Position numbers and translations under genes: made by a program. From NCBI GenBank assembly GCA_945897515.1, contig CAMDFO010000025.1, positions 1 through 58,120 on the forward strand: 58,120 nt of DNA. Direction: 5' to 3'. Source of the DNA: Rhodoplanes serenus (lineage in GTDB: Bacteria; Pseudomonadota; Alphaproteobacteria; Rhizobiales; Xanthobacteraceae). This document shows, one piece after another, positions 23,539-32,494 of the stretch; position 1 is the first letter of the stretch; each line of letters starts with the position of its first letter. Below the pieces are notes generated by a model. It was not told the DNA's origin. It worked only from the letters and a program-made list of their open reading frames with translations, and did no database searches.

Positions 23539-24585
23539 TCATCGCTGCGGTTTGCCCGTCAACGCCTGCCGCGCGCGCTCGATGACGGCGCCGGGCGTGG
23601 CGTATAGCCGGGTCACGACGGCCTGGATTTCGTCGCCCGAGATCGGCTCGACGTCGAGCTTCATCTTTTCGGCCTCCGCCAGCAGGCTCTTGTCGTGCAG
23701 GGCGGCCAGGAAGGCCCGCCGCAGGGCGGTCACCCGCTCCGGCGGCACGCCCGGCGGCAGTACGAACGGACGGCCGAAAATCCCCTGGCTGAACACCAGC
23801 TCCATCACCTGCTTGTCGGCATCGGTCTTGGCGAGCTGGCTTGCGAGCGGGACGCCCGCCTTTTTCAAATCGGCGTGGCCGGTGAGGCTCAATTGCGCGA
23901 TGACGTTGATGAAGCCCTTGGCGAACCATTCGGGATAGAAGTTGACGAGTCCGGTCCAGCCGATGCCGCAGGCGCCCTGGGCCTCGCCGCGCTCGATCGC
24001 AAGGGTGATCTCGCGGCTGCCCGGATAGCCGGTGACGATCTTGAACTTGGTGCCGAGCACGGTGTTGAGCACCGCCGGCATGTCGTAGGTGGTGGCGCCG
24101 GGGCTGCTCGCGGCCAGGATCACCTCGCGCTCGGCTGCATCGGCGAGGCTCTTCACGCCGGTGTCGGCGCGGGCGAAGCAGATGTAGACGTCGTTGTTGG
24201 CGCTGCCGAGATAGTTGAACTTGCTTGGATCGTGCTGCACCGGCGTGCCGAGCAAGGTCTGCACCACCGCGCCGGGGAACAGCGCACCGATCGCGGTGCC
24301 ATCCTTCGGCGCCACGGAATAGATGTAGCCCGCCGCGCGGTTTGAGCCTGCGCCGCTCATGTTCTGCGGCACGATGGTCGGATTGCCGGGAAGGTGGTTG
24401 CCGAGATAGCGGCCCAGCAGTCGGGCATAGGTGTCATAGCCGCCGCCGGCCGACGAGCCGATGATGACCTGGATCGATTTGCCCTTGTAGAAGGCCTCGG
24501 AATCCTGTGCGGCCGCGGGACCGGCGGCCCATAGCACACAGGCGCCGGCAAGCATGAGGTGCCGCACGCAAGAACCGATCGACAT
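23539..24585 (-). CDS. tctC: Bug/TctC-family periplasmic receptor of the tripartite transporter
   Basis: A 348-residue protein with a Sec signal (about 1-26, ending PAAAQ). It shows TctC landmarks: IQVIIGSSAGGGYDTYARLL for the carboxylate-binding P-loop-like segment, then GNPTIVPQNMSGAGSNRAA, and a Venus-flytrap fold. The first loop reads IIGSSAGGGYD rather than the VPFxPGG of most Bug proteins, a variant typical of receptors genetically linked to TctAB. It is encoded directly upstream of the TctAB fusion in the same direction, so the three domains form one complete transporter. The ligand is unknown, likely a carboxylate. Confidence 0.9.
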   Translation of the reverse strand: MSIGSCVRHLMLAGACVLWAAGPAAAQDSEAFYKGKSIQVIIGSSAGGGYDTYARLLGRYLGNHLPGNPTIVPQNMSGAGSNRAAGYIYSVAPKDGTAIGALFPGAVVQTLLGTPVQHDPSKFNYLGSANNDVYICFARADTGVKSLADAAEREVILAASSPGATTYDMPAVLNTVLGTKFKIVTGYPGSREITLAIERGEAQGACGIGWTGLVNFYPEWFAKGFINVIAQLSLTGHADLKKAGVPLASQLAKTDADKQVMELVFSQGIFGRPFVLPPGVPPERVTALRRAFLAALHDKSLLAEAEKMKLDVEPISGDEIQAVVTRLYATPGAVIERARQALTGKPQR

Positions 24586-24839
24586 GGCCCCGTCCCGCTA
24601 ACCTGCAACGGACAATGTTTGTTGTTGTCGCCGTTGCCCCTGGGGCGGCGAGGTTTCCAGGCGGGGGGTGGTCTGTCAACAGCACCCGCCGCCCCGGGCA
24701 ATGGGACCGGATGGAACAAGGCTTTCGGACGCGCTAGGCTGGCAATCCGCCGAGAACCCGCGACATGCAGCCGCAGGATGTGGTCCCTCGCAGGCCGCCG
24801 GATCGGTAACAAGAGCAACTTTTCGTCAGGTGAGGACCA
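24586..24839. promoter_or_regulatory. Divergent promoter region between tctC and the GST gene
   Basis: This is a 254-base gene-free stretch. AGGTGAGGA lies just before the GST start. No repeat or recognisable operator was found; only unremarkable GC-rich sequence is seen. Confidence 0.3.
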
Positions 24840-25541
24840 ATGATCGACTTCTATGGATTGACCAGCCCGAACGTGCAGAAGATTTTCATCATGCTCGAGG
24901 AGACCGGGCTGCCCTACAACTTCAAGCCGGTCGATGTCTGGGCTGCGGAAAACCACTCGCCGGAATTCGCCAAGCTCAACCCGAACAAGAAAATCCCGGT
25001 GATCGTCGATCAGGACGGTCCAGGCGGCAAGCCCTACACGGTGTTCGAATCCGGCGCGATCCTGATGTATCTCGCCGAGAAGAGCGGGAAATTTCTGCCG
25101 AAGGACACGGCCAAGAAATACGACGCGATCCAGTGGCTGATGATCCAGGTGGCGAGCATCGGCCCGGCATTTGGCAACTTCACCCACTTCAACCTGTTCG
25201 CGCCAAAGCCGGTGAACGAATATTCGCTTACCCGCTACAAGACCGAGATGCTGCGGCTTTATGAGTTGCTCGATCAGCGGCTCGGCCAGGCGAAATATCT
25301 TGGCGGCGACGAATATTCGATCGCCGACATGGCGACCTTCCCCTGGACGCGCCAGCATCAGGCGCAGGGCGCCAAGATCGACGCCATGCCGAACTTCAAG
25401 CGCTGGTTCGAAGAGATATCGGCGCGTCCGGCCGTCAAGGCGATGATCGCCAAGCAGGCCGACATCAAATCGAGCCGCGACACCGCGTCCGACGACAACA
25501 AGGACCGGTTCTTCAACCGCGGAAAATACGCGCGCGCGTGA
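24840..25541 (+). CDS. Glutathione S-transferase, Nu/YghU-YfcG-like
   Basis: A 233-residue cytosolic protein. The thioredoxin-like N-domain begins MIDFYGLTSPNVQKIFIML; S9-P10-N11 matches the Thr/Ser-Pro-Asn glutathione-activating region of Nu-class enzymes (YfcG has T-P-N). The glutathione-binding turn is ESGAILMYLAEK, with NPNKKIPVIVD carrying the cis-Pro. The helical C-domain contains YSIADMATFPW, the conserved N-capping motif. Such enzymes show disulfide-bond reductase or dehalogenation activity. It sits eight bases before an orphan tctC receptor gene and is likely co-transcribed with it. Confidence 0.9.
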   Translation: MIDFYGLTSPNVQKIFIMLEETGLPYNFKPVDVWAAENHSPEFAKLNPNKKIPVIVDQDGPGGKPYTVFESGAILMYLAEKSGKFLPKDTAKKYDAIQWLMIQVASIGPAFGNFTHFNLFAPKPVNEYSLTRYKTEMLRLYELLDQRLGQAKYLGGDEYSIADMATFPWTRQHQAQGAKIDAMPNFKRWFEEISARPAVKAMIAKQADIKSSRDTASDDNKDRFFNRGKYARA

Positions 25542-25548
25542 GGATGCG

Positions 25549-26547
25549 ATGACACAAACGGCGCGAGCGGCGATCTTCAAGCGGTTGCTGCTCGCGCTTT
25601 TGCTTTGGGCCGGACTGTCGCCCGCCGCATCCGCGCAGGACACCTACCCCTCGCGTCCGGTCACCTTGATCGTGCCCTACGCCGCCGGCGGTTCGATCGA
25701 CCTGATCGCGCGCCTCGTGGCGGAAGGGCTCACCACGCGACTGGGTCAGACTGTCGTGGTCGAGAACAAGCCCGGCGGCAACGGCACCATCGGCATCGGC
25801 ATGGTCGTCAAGGCCAAGCCTGACGGCTACCTGCTGCAGATGGGCGCGGTCGGCGCCAACGTCACGCCCGCCGCCGTGCAGGCCAACTATCCGTTCGACC
25901 CGCTGCGCGACTACGTGCCGATCTCCACGGTGGCGGAGTGGTCGGCGATCCTGGTGCTGAAGCGGGACCTGCCGGTTTCGACGCTCGCCGAGTTCGTCGC
26001 CTATGCCCGCGCGCGGCCGGGCGCGCTCAACTTCGGCACCACCGGCTACGGCAGCTTTGCGCATCTCGTGAGCGAGGTGTTCATGCAGCAGACCGGCGTC
26101 GCGATGCAGCACGTGCAGTACAAGGGCGGCTCGCAGGCCACCAACGATCTGCTCGCGGGCGCGATCGACGCGCACATGATGAGCTCGGCGGTCGGCGCCG
26201 GCCAGGCCGAGAATCCGCGGCTGAAGATGCTGGCGGTGGCGAGCAAACGGCGGCTGCCGTCATTGCCGAAGGTCCCGACCATGGCGGAGGCGGGCGTCGA
26301 GGGCGTCGATCAGACCGCATGGCTCGCCATGTTCGGCCCGCCCGGTCTGCCGGATTCCATCCGCGAAAGGCTGGCGCGCGAGCTGGTCGGGATCGCCAAC
26401 GATCCGGCGTATCAGGTGAAATTCCGCAACACCGGCTTCGAGCCGGTCGGCCTCGACGCCGCGGCGACCGCGCAGTTCTATCGCGACGAGGTCGCGCGCT
26501 GGAGCGAGTTCATCAAGGCGCGGGGATTGGCGGAGAAGCCGAAGTAA
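25549..26547 (+). CDS. Orphan Bug/TctC-family receptor
   Basis: A 332-residue periplasmic binding protein with a signal peptide (KRLLLALLLWAGLSPAASA, cleavage near SA-QD). The mature start YPSRPVTLIVPYAAGGSIDL is the classic Bug motif (P-Y/F-x-A/P-G-G), and GTTGYGSFAHLVSEVF and VPTMAEAGVEG are also typical. No TctA or TctB lies alongside, as is common for Bug proteins, so it may borrow the TctAB fusion at 21384 or serve a sensory role. Co-directional with the GST gene and convergent with the LLM enzyme, ending one base before it. Confidence 0.9.
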   Translation: MTQTARAAIFKRLLLALLLWAGLSPAASAQDTYPSRPVTLIVPYAAGGSIDLIARLVAEGLTTRLGQTVVVENKPGGNGTIGIGMVVKAKPDGYLLQMGAVGANVTPAAVQANYPFDPLRDYVPISTVAEWSAILVLKRDLPVSTLAEFVAYARARPGALNFGTTGYGSFAHLVSEVFMQQTGVAMQHVQYKGGSQATNDLLAGAIDAHMMSSAVGAGQAENPRLKMLAVASKRRLPSLPKVPTMAEAGVEGVDQTAWLAMFGPPGLPDSIRERLARELVGIANDPAYQVKFRNTGFEPVGLDAAATAQFYRDEVARWSEFIKARGLAEKPK

Positions 26548-26548
26548 C

Positions 26549-27733
26549 CTACGCCGCGGCCACCTCCGCCACCGGCTGCTTCCATGCCTTCAGCCGGGGC
26601 AGCACCTCTTTGCCGAACAGCGTGAGGTTGTCGACCGTGTCCTCGTGCGTGAGGAACCCGGCGTGGCCCATCATCAAGAGGTTGCCCATGCCGCCGCAGT
26701 ATTCGCAGAACGCCACGATCTGCTCGTACACCTGATCGGGCGTGCCGCAGAACAGCACGCCGGCGTCGATCAGGTCCTGCACGCTGCCCTTGTACATGTC
26801 GATGGCGCGGCCGTCCTTGGTGAAGGTGCGCGGCGGGCTCTGGCCCTTGAGCATGCGGGCGTAGTCCTCGACCGCGAGGAAGCCCGGCGGATTGCGAAAC
26901 GGCACGTGCACGATCGCCGACGACCGCAGATAGCCGGCCACCAGATCGCCGCGCCGACGTGCCTCCGCCTCGTTGTCCGCGACCGCGACCAGCCCGAGAT
27001 AGCCGAACCGGTCGGCCGGCGCGTGAACGCCGCGCTTGGCGAAATAGCCGGCGCGATAGGCGTCCTGCAGCGGCCGCGTGGCATAGCCCGAGCCGAGCGT
27101 CGCCATCACGTAGCCCTTCTCGCCGAGCAGGCGAGCCTGGCTGCGGTTTCCGGTGGTCGACCAGATCGGCGGATGCGGCTGCTGCACCGGGCGCGGCCAG
27201 ATGTTGACCTGCCGATAGTGGAAGTACTCGCCCTCCCAGTTGAAGTTCTCGCCGCGGTGCGTCATCGCCTTGATAATGAAATCGTGCGCCTCCCAGAACC
27301 GGTCCATCACCGCCACCGGATTCTGATTCGATGCCGGAAACTCGTAGGGCACGCCCTTGATGAAACCCATGTCGAGGCGGCCGCGCGAGATCACGTCGAT
27401 GGTCGAAAGCTCCTCGGCGCAGCGCAGCGGATCGGGCCGGTGGCCGAGCGGATAGCCCAGCACCAGCAGGCGCGCCTTCTTGGTCTCGCGCGCCAGGATC
27501 GACAGTCCGACGATGACGGTCGAGCTCATGCAGGTCGCAGTCTGGTGATGCTCGTTGAGCATGATGTCCAAACCGAGATCGTCCGCGACCAGCCACTCGT
27601 CGTACCAGCGGTGATACAGGTCGCCAGCGGTCTTCGGATCGCACCTCTCGTTCGGCAGGTTGATGCGCAGCGAACCCTGGTGGTCGTTCCAGGCCGGGTA
27701 ATACGGCTGCTCGGTGAAGTGGTACACCCGCAT
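26549..27733 (-). CDS. LLM-class flavin-dependent oxidoreductase (luciferase-like monooxygenase)
   Basis: A 394-residue protein of the bacterial-luciferase superfamily TIM-barrel. It starts MRVYHFTEQPYYPAWND; LNEHHQTATCMSSTVIVGL and RGRLDMGFIKGVPYEF are characteristic. It would use FMNH2 or F420-like reduced flavin from a partner reductase to oxidise an unknown organic substrate. No reductase is present nearby. A longer frame upstream is rejected because the ATG at 27733 opens the conserved strand. The alpha/beta hydrolase gene lies 13 bases upstream, so the two are probably translated from one message and act on the same compound. Confidence 0.9.
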   Translation of the reverse strand: MRVYHFTEQPYYPAWNDHQGSLRINLPNERCDPKTAGDLYHRWYDEWLVADDLGLDIMLNEHHQTATCMSSTVIVGLSILARETKKARLLVLGYPLGHRPDPLRCAEELSTIDVISRGRLDMGFIKGVPYEFPASNQNPVAVMDRFWEAHDFIIKAMTHRGENFNWEGEYFHYRQVNIWPRPVQQPHPPIWSTTGNRSQARLLGEKGYVMATLGSGYATRPLQDAYRAGYFAKRGVHAPADRFGYLGLVAVADNEAEARRRGDLVAGYLRSSAIVHVPFRNPPGFLAVEDYARMLKGQSPPRTFTKDGRAIDMYKGSVQDLIDAGVLFCGTPDQVYEQIVAFCEYCGGMGNLLMMGHAGFLTHEDTVDNLTLFGKEVLPRLKAWKQPVAEVAAA

Positions 27734-27746
27734 GGGGTCGGTCTCC

Positions 27747-28559
27747 TCAGGCTCTACGCGCGCGAGCGGCTGGCGTGTCGGCGAACGCGAGCGCCCGGCG
27801 TGCGAACTCCTCGGGCTGCTCGACATGGGGGAAGTGGCCGGCGCGTTCGATCGGCTCGAACTTTGCGCCTGCGATCGCGGCGGCGTAGGAGCGGCCATAC
27901 GACTCGGACAGGATGCGGTCGGCCGTGCCCCACAAGATCAGCGTCGGGATGCAGATGCGGTGCAGCCGGTGCTTGAGCTTGGGATTGTGCATGTAGGGCG
28001 ACCAGCCGAACCGCGCGGTGGCTTCGCGGTTGCGCGCCGCGGCCAGCGCCTCGGCGTCGGGCAGGCTCTTGTAATCACGCTTGCCGACGTTGGGATCGTG
28101 GTAGGCCAGCGCGTTGAACTCGTCCGGCGTGACCGACCAGATGTCGACGATGTCGCGGGTCTCGCGGTCGCCGAACTTCAGCCCGACCGGATTGCCGAGC
28201 ACGAGCTGCGACAGCCGCTCGGTGGATTTCACCGCGATCTCGGCAGCGATCCAGCCGCCGATGCCGACGCCGACCACCAGCACGTCGCGTAGATCGAGTT
28301 GCTCCAGCAGATCGAGGTAGAAATACGAAACATCGTCGATGGTGGTCATGCCCTTCGGCAGTTGCGACGCGCCGAAACCGGGATGCGACGGCGCGATCAC
28401 GCGCCCGCCCTGTGCGAGCCGGTCGAGCACCGGGGCGCCCGCGTCGATACCGTTGCTCGGATGCAGGAACAGGATCGGGCGGCCGCGGCCGCGCTCGATC
28501 GTTTCGAGGGTGGTGCCGTTGACCACGAGCGACGTGGCGGCGTCGGCGGTCACGGACAT
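27747..28559 (-). CDS. Alpha/beta hydrolase-fold protein with the nucleophile Ser replaced by Gly
   Basis: A 270-residue protein similar to meta-cleavage-product and related C-C hydrolases: oxyanion strand ILFLHPSNG, then SHPGFGAS. The nucleophile elbow reads V96-G97-V98-G99-I100-G101-G102, so the position of the catalytic Ser is Gly99 (codon GGC), whereas the acid D214 (GTADRIL) and His H242 (AGHFPHVEQP) are kept. It may therefore be inactive as a normal hydrolase or use another mechanism, such as a cofactor-free lyase or dioxygenase reaction. It is coupled to the LLM oxidoreductase. Confidence 0.88.
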   Translation of the reverse strand: MSVTADAATSLVVNGTTLETIERGRGRPILFLHPSNGIDAGAPVLDRLAQGGRVIAPSHPGFGASQLPKGMTTIDDVSYFYLDLLEQLDLRDVLVVGVGIGGWIAAEIAVKSTERLSQLVLGNPVGLKFGDRETRDIVDIWSVTPDEFNALAYHDPNVGKRDYKSLPDAEALAAARNREATARFGWSPYMHNPKLKHRLHRICIPTLILWGTADRILSESYGRSYAAAIAGAKFEPIERAGHFPHVEQPEEFARRALAFADTPAARARRA

Positions 28560-28687
28560 AAACGCTTACCCCTCGGAATTTTCTTCCCTCTCTTCCCATT
28601 GCACGACCCAAGGCGCTGGATCAAGATCGCCGCGACACCGGGGCCGCGTTGGCCCTCTTTTTGAGCATGACTGGGAGCACGGACCGC

Positions 28688-29545
28688 ATGACATCGGGCA
28701 AAAAACTCGGCGAATTCGAAACTCGCCCAGGGCTGACCTATGCGACGCATGACAGCGTTGCGCTTGCCGGCGACCTCTACTTGCCGAAGGGGGCGGGGCC
28801 GTTTCCGGTGATCGTCGCGGTGCACGGCGGCGGCTGGGTGCAGGGCGCGCGCGGTGCGCTGCAGTATTGGGGAGCCCATCTGGCGGCACGGGGCTACGCC
28901 GTGTTCTCGATCTCGTACCGGCTGGCCAAGGCCAACCAGAAGACCTTCCCGCATGCCGTGCAGGACGTGCTGGCGGCGATCCAGTTCGTTCGCGGCAACG
29001 CCAAGCAGTTCAACCTCGCGCCGGATCGCATCGGCCTGTTCGGCCATTCCGCCGGCGGCAACCTCTCGGCGCTCGCCGCGCTGGCGGGCGCGAAGTTCGC
29101 CGGGGGCTATCCGAGCGATCCGCACGCCAAGGAGAGTACCGACGTCAAGGTGCTCTGCGGTGTCTACGGCGTCTATGACGTGGCCGAGATGTGGCAGAAG
29201 TACAATCTGCAGAGCCCGAAGCAGAACAACATCGAATGGTTCGTCGGCGCATCGCTGCCGGAGAACCGCCAGCTCTATTTCGACGCATCGCCGATCAGCT
29301 ACGCCACCACGGCCAACAACAAGGTGGCCGTGCATCTGAGCGTCGGCACCGAGGACGACCTGGTCGACCGCAAGGCCAACACCGACGCCTTTACGCTGGC
29401 GCTAAAGCAGGCCGGCTTCTTCGTGCGCGGCACTGTCCTGCAAGGCGCGCCGCACTACTGGGGCAGCGACCCGATCGACGAGCCGAACAGCTTCTCCGGT
29501 TTCCTGGCGCCGCGGCTGGTGCGGTTCCTGGCCGAGAAGCTGTGA
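28688..29545 (+). CDS. Alpha/beta hydrolase, carboxylesterase/lipase-like (BD-FAE type)
   Basis: A 285-residue protein with the HSL/BD-FAE signature: HGGGWVQG for the oxyanion hole, GLFGHSAGGN with the nucleophile Ser, the acid in SVGTEDDLVD and the His in GAPHYWGSDP. It probably cleaves an ester or amide; a kynurenine-formamidase-like activity is possible. The ATG at 28688 is chosen because it directly precedes the conserved region and has GGGAG upstream; upstream ATGs at 28667 and 28649 remain possible. The stop overlaps the GTG start of the methyltransferase gene. Confidence 0.88.
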   Translation: MTSGKKLGEFETRPGLTYATHDSVALAGDLYLPKGAGPFPVIVAVHGGGWVQGARGALQYWGAHLAARGYAVFSISYRLAKANQKTFPHAVQDVLAAIQFVRGNAKQFNLAPDRIGLFGHSAGGNLSALAALAGAKFAGGYPSDPHAKESTDVKVLCGVYGVYDVAEMWQKYNLQSPKQNNIEWFVGASLPENRQLYFDASPISYATTANNKVAVHLSVGTEDDLVDRKANTDAFTLALKQAGFFVRGTVLQGAPHYWGSDPIDEPNSFSGFLAPRLVRFLAEKL

Positions 29546-30165
29546 CGGGGGCGGGGGCTTTGCCGGAGGGCGCGCAGACCGCGCCCTCCGCGTTGCGCAA
29601 CCGCGACCCGATCCTGGCGGTGCTGCGTCGGGTGTTTCCTTCGCAAGGGCTGGTGATGGAGATCGCCAGCGGCACCGGCGAGCACGCCGTGCATTTCGCA
29701 GCCGGGCTGCCGGGCGTCACGTGGCAGCCGTCGGATCGCGATCCCGACGCGCTGCGCAGCGTTGCGGCGCATCGCGCAGCGGCTGGACTTACGAACCTGC
29801 TGGCTCCGATCGTGCTTGACGTCACCGCGCCGTCGTGGCCGGTGGCGCGCGCCGATGCCATGACCTGCATCAACATGATCCACATCGCGCCGTGGGCGGC
29901 GTCCGAAGGACTGATGGCGGGGGCAAGGCGCGTGCTGACTCCCGGCGGCGTGCTCACACTCTACGGGCCGTACAAGATCGAGGGCCGTCACACCGCGCCG
30001 AGCAACGCCGCGTTCGACGAGAGCCTCCGCGCGCGCAACCCGGAATGGGGCATCCGCGATCTCGATGCAGTGCGCGAATTGGCAGGGCGGCATGGGTTGG
30101 AGTTCGTCGAGCGCATCGAAATGCCGGCGAACAATCAGTGCGTGGTGTTCCGGAAGTTGGCTTAA
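29542..30165 (+). CDS. DUF938-family SAM-dependent methyltransferase-like protein
   Basis: A 207-residue Rossmann-fold protein. The AdoMet-binding loop VMEIASGTGEHAVHFA and the following PSDRDP acidic loop, and CINMIHIAPW, are characteristic of DUF938 proteins. The chosen start is the GTG at 29542, which overlaps the upstream hydrolase stop by four bases; it gives the usual family length. A much longer upstream reading would lie inside the hydrolase gene and is rejected. The substrate is unknown. Coupling to the esterase gene suggests shared regulation. Confidence 0.85.
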   Translation: MTGAGALPEGAQTAPSALRNRDPILAVLRRVFPSQGLVMEIASGTGEHAVHFAAGLPGVTWQPSDRDPDALRSVAAHRAAAGLTNLLAPIVLDVTAPSWPVARADAMTCINMIHIAPWAASEGLMAGARRVLTPGGVLTLYGPYKIEGRHTAPSNAAFDESLRARNPEWGIRDLDAVRELAGRHGLEFVERIEMPANNQCVVFRKLA

Positions 30166-30184
30166 GACCACGCTCTATCGACAT

Positions 30185-30274
30185 CGTCATGGCCGGGCTT
30201 GTCCCGGCCATCCACGTCTTCCTTCTGCACTTGCATCCAAGACGTGGATGCCCGGCACAAGGCCGGGCATGACG
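30185..30274. repeat. Intergenic palindromic repeat, family A, copy 1
   Basis: It has two 36-base arms (30185-30220 and 30239-30274), inversely complementary with a few mismatches, and an 18-base loop. The left arm begins CGTCATGGCCGGGCTTGTCC. A near-identical copy lies at 47016-47095 with a different loop. It sits between the convergent DUF938 and dioxygenase genes and could end transcription in both directions. Confidence 0.9.
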
Positions 30275-30297
30275 GCGATGGATTGTGCAACCCGCCC

Positions 30298-31203
30298 TCA
30301 AAAACTCGGCGCATCCCGCCCGCGGAAATAATCCGGCGTCGGCGGCGGGCCCCATACCAGCGTCGCGGCCTTGCGGTCCCAGACCTTCGGCCGCTGCGGC
30401 TGGTCGACATGCCACGGCTTCGGATCGAAATAGCCGAGCTCCTCGTCCGACATGGTATCGAGCTCGGTGTAGCACTCGACGATCTGATCGTCGGCGTTGC
30501 GGTGATAGATGAAGATGTTGTGGCCTGCACCGTGGCGGCCCGGTCCCCAGATGATCGTCACGTTCTTGCGGCCGAACCATTCGCATGCCGATTGCAGGTG
30601 CGCGAAATCCTTCAGTTCGAACGCGATGTGATGCAGCTTGGTCGAATTGCCGCGGATGAAGTTCACGGTGTGGTGGTCGGGACCGCAGCGCAGGAACGAG
30701 AAGAAGTCCTCGATCCAGTCCGAAACGCGGAAACCCAGCACGCGGCAGTAGAAATCAGTCACCTCTTTCTGGTTCGGGCAGGCAAACGCGATATGCCCGA
30801 ACTTGAGCGGCCCGACGCCCATGATCGCCTGGTCGCGGCCGAGAAAGCCCCATTCGGTGAACAGCTCGATGGTGGTGCCCTTGTTGTCTTCGAAGGCCAG
30901 CACCTTTGGCGTGCCGGGAATCGCGTCGCTCTTGGACTCGCTCCGGATGCCTTCGCCGGCGAGCCGCTTCGCCATGTCGGCGAAATTCTCCTTGGGCGAA
31001 ACCTCGAACGCCAGCTTGGTGCAGCGCGCCGCTTCGCCGCGTTGCAGCGTGATCGCGAGCTGTCCGGTCTTGGTCGCGAGGAACGCCCGGTCCTTTTCGC
31101 GCGCCGCCAGCACCAGCCCCAAAACCTGGGTGTAGTAGTCGATCTGCTTTTCGACGTCGGGTGTTTCGAAGGTGGCGTGGCCGAGGCGGCGAACCTGAAT
31201 CAT
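30298..31203 (-). CDS. Type I extradiol ring-cleavage dioxygenase (two VOC domains)
   Basis: A 301-residue protein made of two tandem vicinal-oxygen-chelate domains (about 1-125 and 130-275). The C-terminal domain keeps the Fe(II) ligands H137 (FGHIAFACPN), H192 (KLHHIAFEL) and E243 (IVECYTEL), so it should be active. It would cleave a catechol-type ring next to the two hydroxyls with O2. It lies downstream of the TRAP permease genes and amidase gene, consistent with cleaving the product of the HpaB-type hydroxylase encoded divergently at 36164. The substrate is not deducible. Confidence 0.9.
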   Translation of the reverse strand: MIQVRRLGHATFETPDVEKQIDYYTQVLGLVLAAREKDRAFLATKTGQLAITLQRGEAARCTKLAFEVSPKENFADMAKRLAGEGIRSESKSDAIPGTPKVLAFEDNKGTTIELFTEWGFLGRDQAIMGVGPLKFGHIAFACPNQKEVTDFYCRVLGFRVSDWIEDFFSFLRCGPDHHTVNFIRGNSTKLHHIAFELKDFAHLQSACEWFGRKNVTIIWGPGRHGAGHNIFIYHRNADDQIVECYTELDTMSDEELGYFDPKPWHVDQPQRPKVWDRKAATLVWGPPPTPDYFRGRDAPSF

Positions 31204-31219
31204 GAATATTACCCCGATG

Positions 31220-32494
31220 TCATTTGAACAGCGCCAGCGGCGCCAGCGTGATCGCCGGCACGTAGGTGATTAGCATCAACATGGCGAGATAGATGAACAG
31301 GAACGGCATGACGCCGCGATAGAGGTCCGGCAGTGGCGTCTTGAACAACGCGTGCGCGGCGAACAGGTTCAGCCCGAACGGCGGCATGAACATGCCGATC
31401 GCGAGGTTGACGGTGACGATGATGCCGAAGTGGATCGGATCGACCCCGGCCGCATAGGCTACCGGGGTGAGCAGCGGGGTCAGCATCAGGATCGCCGCCG
31501 GCGGCTCCAGGATGCTTCCCACAAACAGCAGGATGAAATTGATCAGCAGCAGCAGCATCCAGGGCCGCAGTTGCAGGCTGTCGACAAAGCCGACGAGCTG
31601 CTGCGGATAGCCGCTGGTGGTGATCAGCCAGGCGAACGCGCCGGCCGCCGATACGATGATGAGGATTTGCGCGCTCAGCGCGGCCGAGTCGATGGTGATC
31701 GCCCACAGTTCGCGCCAGGTCATCTCGCGATGCACGAACACCGAGATCACGATGGCGTAGATACAGGCGACGCCGGCGGCCTCGGTCGGCGTGAACAGGC
31801 CGCCGTAGATGCCGCCGAAGATCACCACCGGCGCGAAGATCGACCAGATCGCGTCCTTGGCGGCGGCGCGCACGCCCCGGCGCTCGGCCGGAGCGGTGAC
31901 CGGGATTTTCTTCACGCGCGCGTACCACACCACGTAGATCGCGAGCGCGACGCCGATCAGGATGCCGGCGGGAAATCCCGCGAGGAACAGTTGCGGCACC
32001 GACTGCTGCGCCACGATGCCGTAGATGATCATGGTGATCGACGGCGGGGTGATAACGTCGACCACGCCGGTCGCAGTCACCAGGCTGACCGAGAACACTG
32101 TGCCGTAGCCGTTCTTCTGCAGCGCCGGGATCATGGTCTTGCCGATCGCCGCGACGCAGGCGACGCTCGATCCCGACATCACGCTGAACACCTCGCACGC
32201 GGCAATCGTGGCGATGCCGAGCGCGCCGCGCACCGCGCCGATCATCGACAGGATCAGGTCGATCAGCCGGCGCGCGATGCCGCCGCGGGACATGATGTCG
32301 CCGGCATAGATGAACAGCGGAACGGCCAGCAGCGGGAAGATGTCCAGGCTGCCGAACATCGCGGAATGGATGGCCTGGACCGGGTTGATGCTGAGCAGAA
32401 TGCCGCCGAGGGTGGCCGCGATCAGCACCGCGAAAATCGGCACGCCCATCAGCAGCAGCATTCCCGGCAGGACCGCGAGCGCCAGCAGCGTCAT
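31220..32494 (-). CDS. dctM: TRAP transporter large permease DctM
   Basis: A 424-residue membrane protein of the DctM/SiaM large-subunit family with about 12 helices. Landmarks include MGVPIFAVLIAATLGGILLS, SGSSVACVAAIGKTMIPAL, ITPPSITMIIYGIV and GLFTPTEAAGVACIYAIV (each no longer than 20). The start at 32494 overlaps the stop of the small permease gene (ATGA). It forms the ion-coupled channel of a TRAP importer together with DctQ and the DctP protein encoded upstream. Confidence 0.93.
   Translation of the reverse strand: MTLLALAVLPGMLLLMGVPIFAVLIAATLGGILLSINPVQAIHSAMFGSLDIFPLLAVPLFIYAGDIMSRGGIARRLIDLILSMIGAVRGALGIATIAACEVFSVMSGSSVACVAAIGKTMIPALQKNGYGTVFSVSLVTATGVVDVITPPSITMIIYGIVAQQSVPQLFLAGFPAGILIGVALAIYVVWYARVKKIPVTAPAERRGVRAAAKDAIWSIFAPVVIFGGIYGGLFTPTEAAGVACIYAIVISVFVHREMTWRELWAITIDSAALSAQILIIVSAAGAFAWLITTSGYPQQLVGFVDSLQLRPWMLLLLINFILLFVGSILEPPAAILMLTPLLTPVAYAAGVDPIHFGIIVTVNLAIGMFMPPFGLNLFAAHALFKTPLPDLYRGVMPFLFIYLAMLMLITYVPAITLAPLALFK

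Noticed and set aside
21666..23585. A 639-codon open frame antisense to the TctA-TctB gene
   Set aside because: Composition is dominated by Arg, His, Asp and Gln, typical of antisense reading of GC-rich membrane-protein codons; the sense product is unmistakable.
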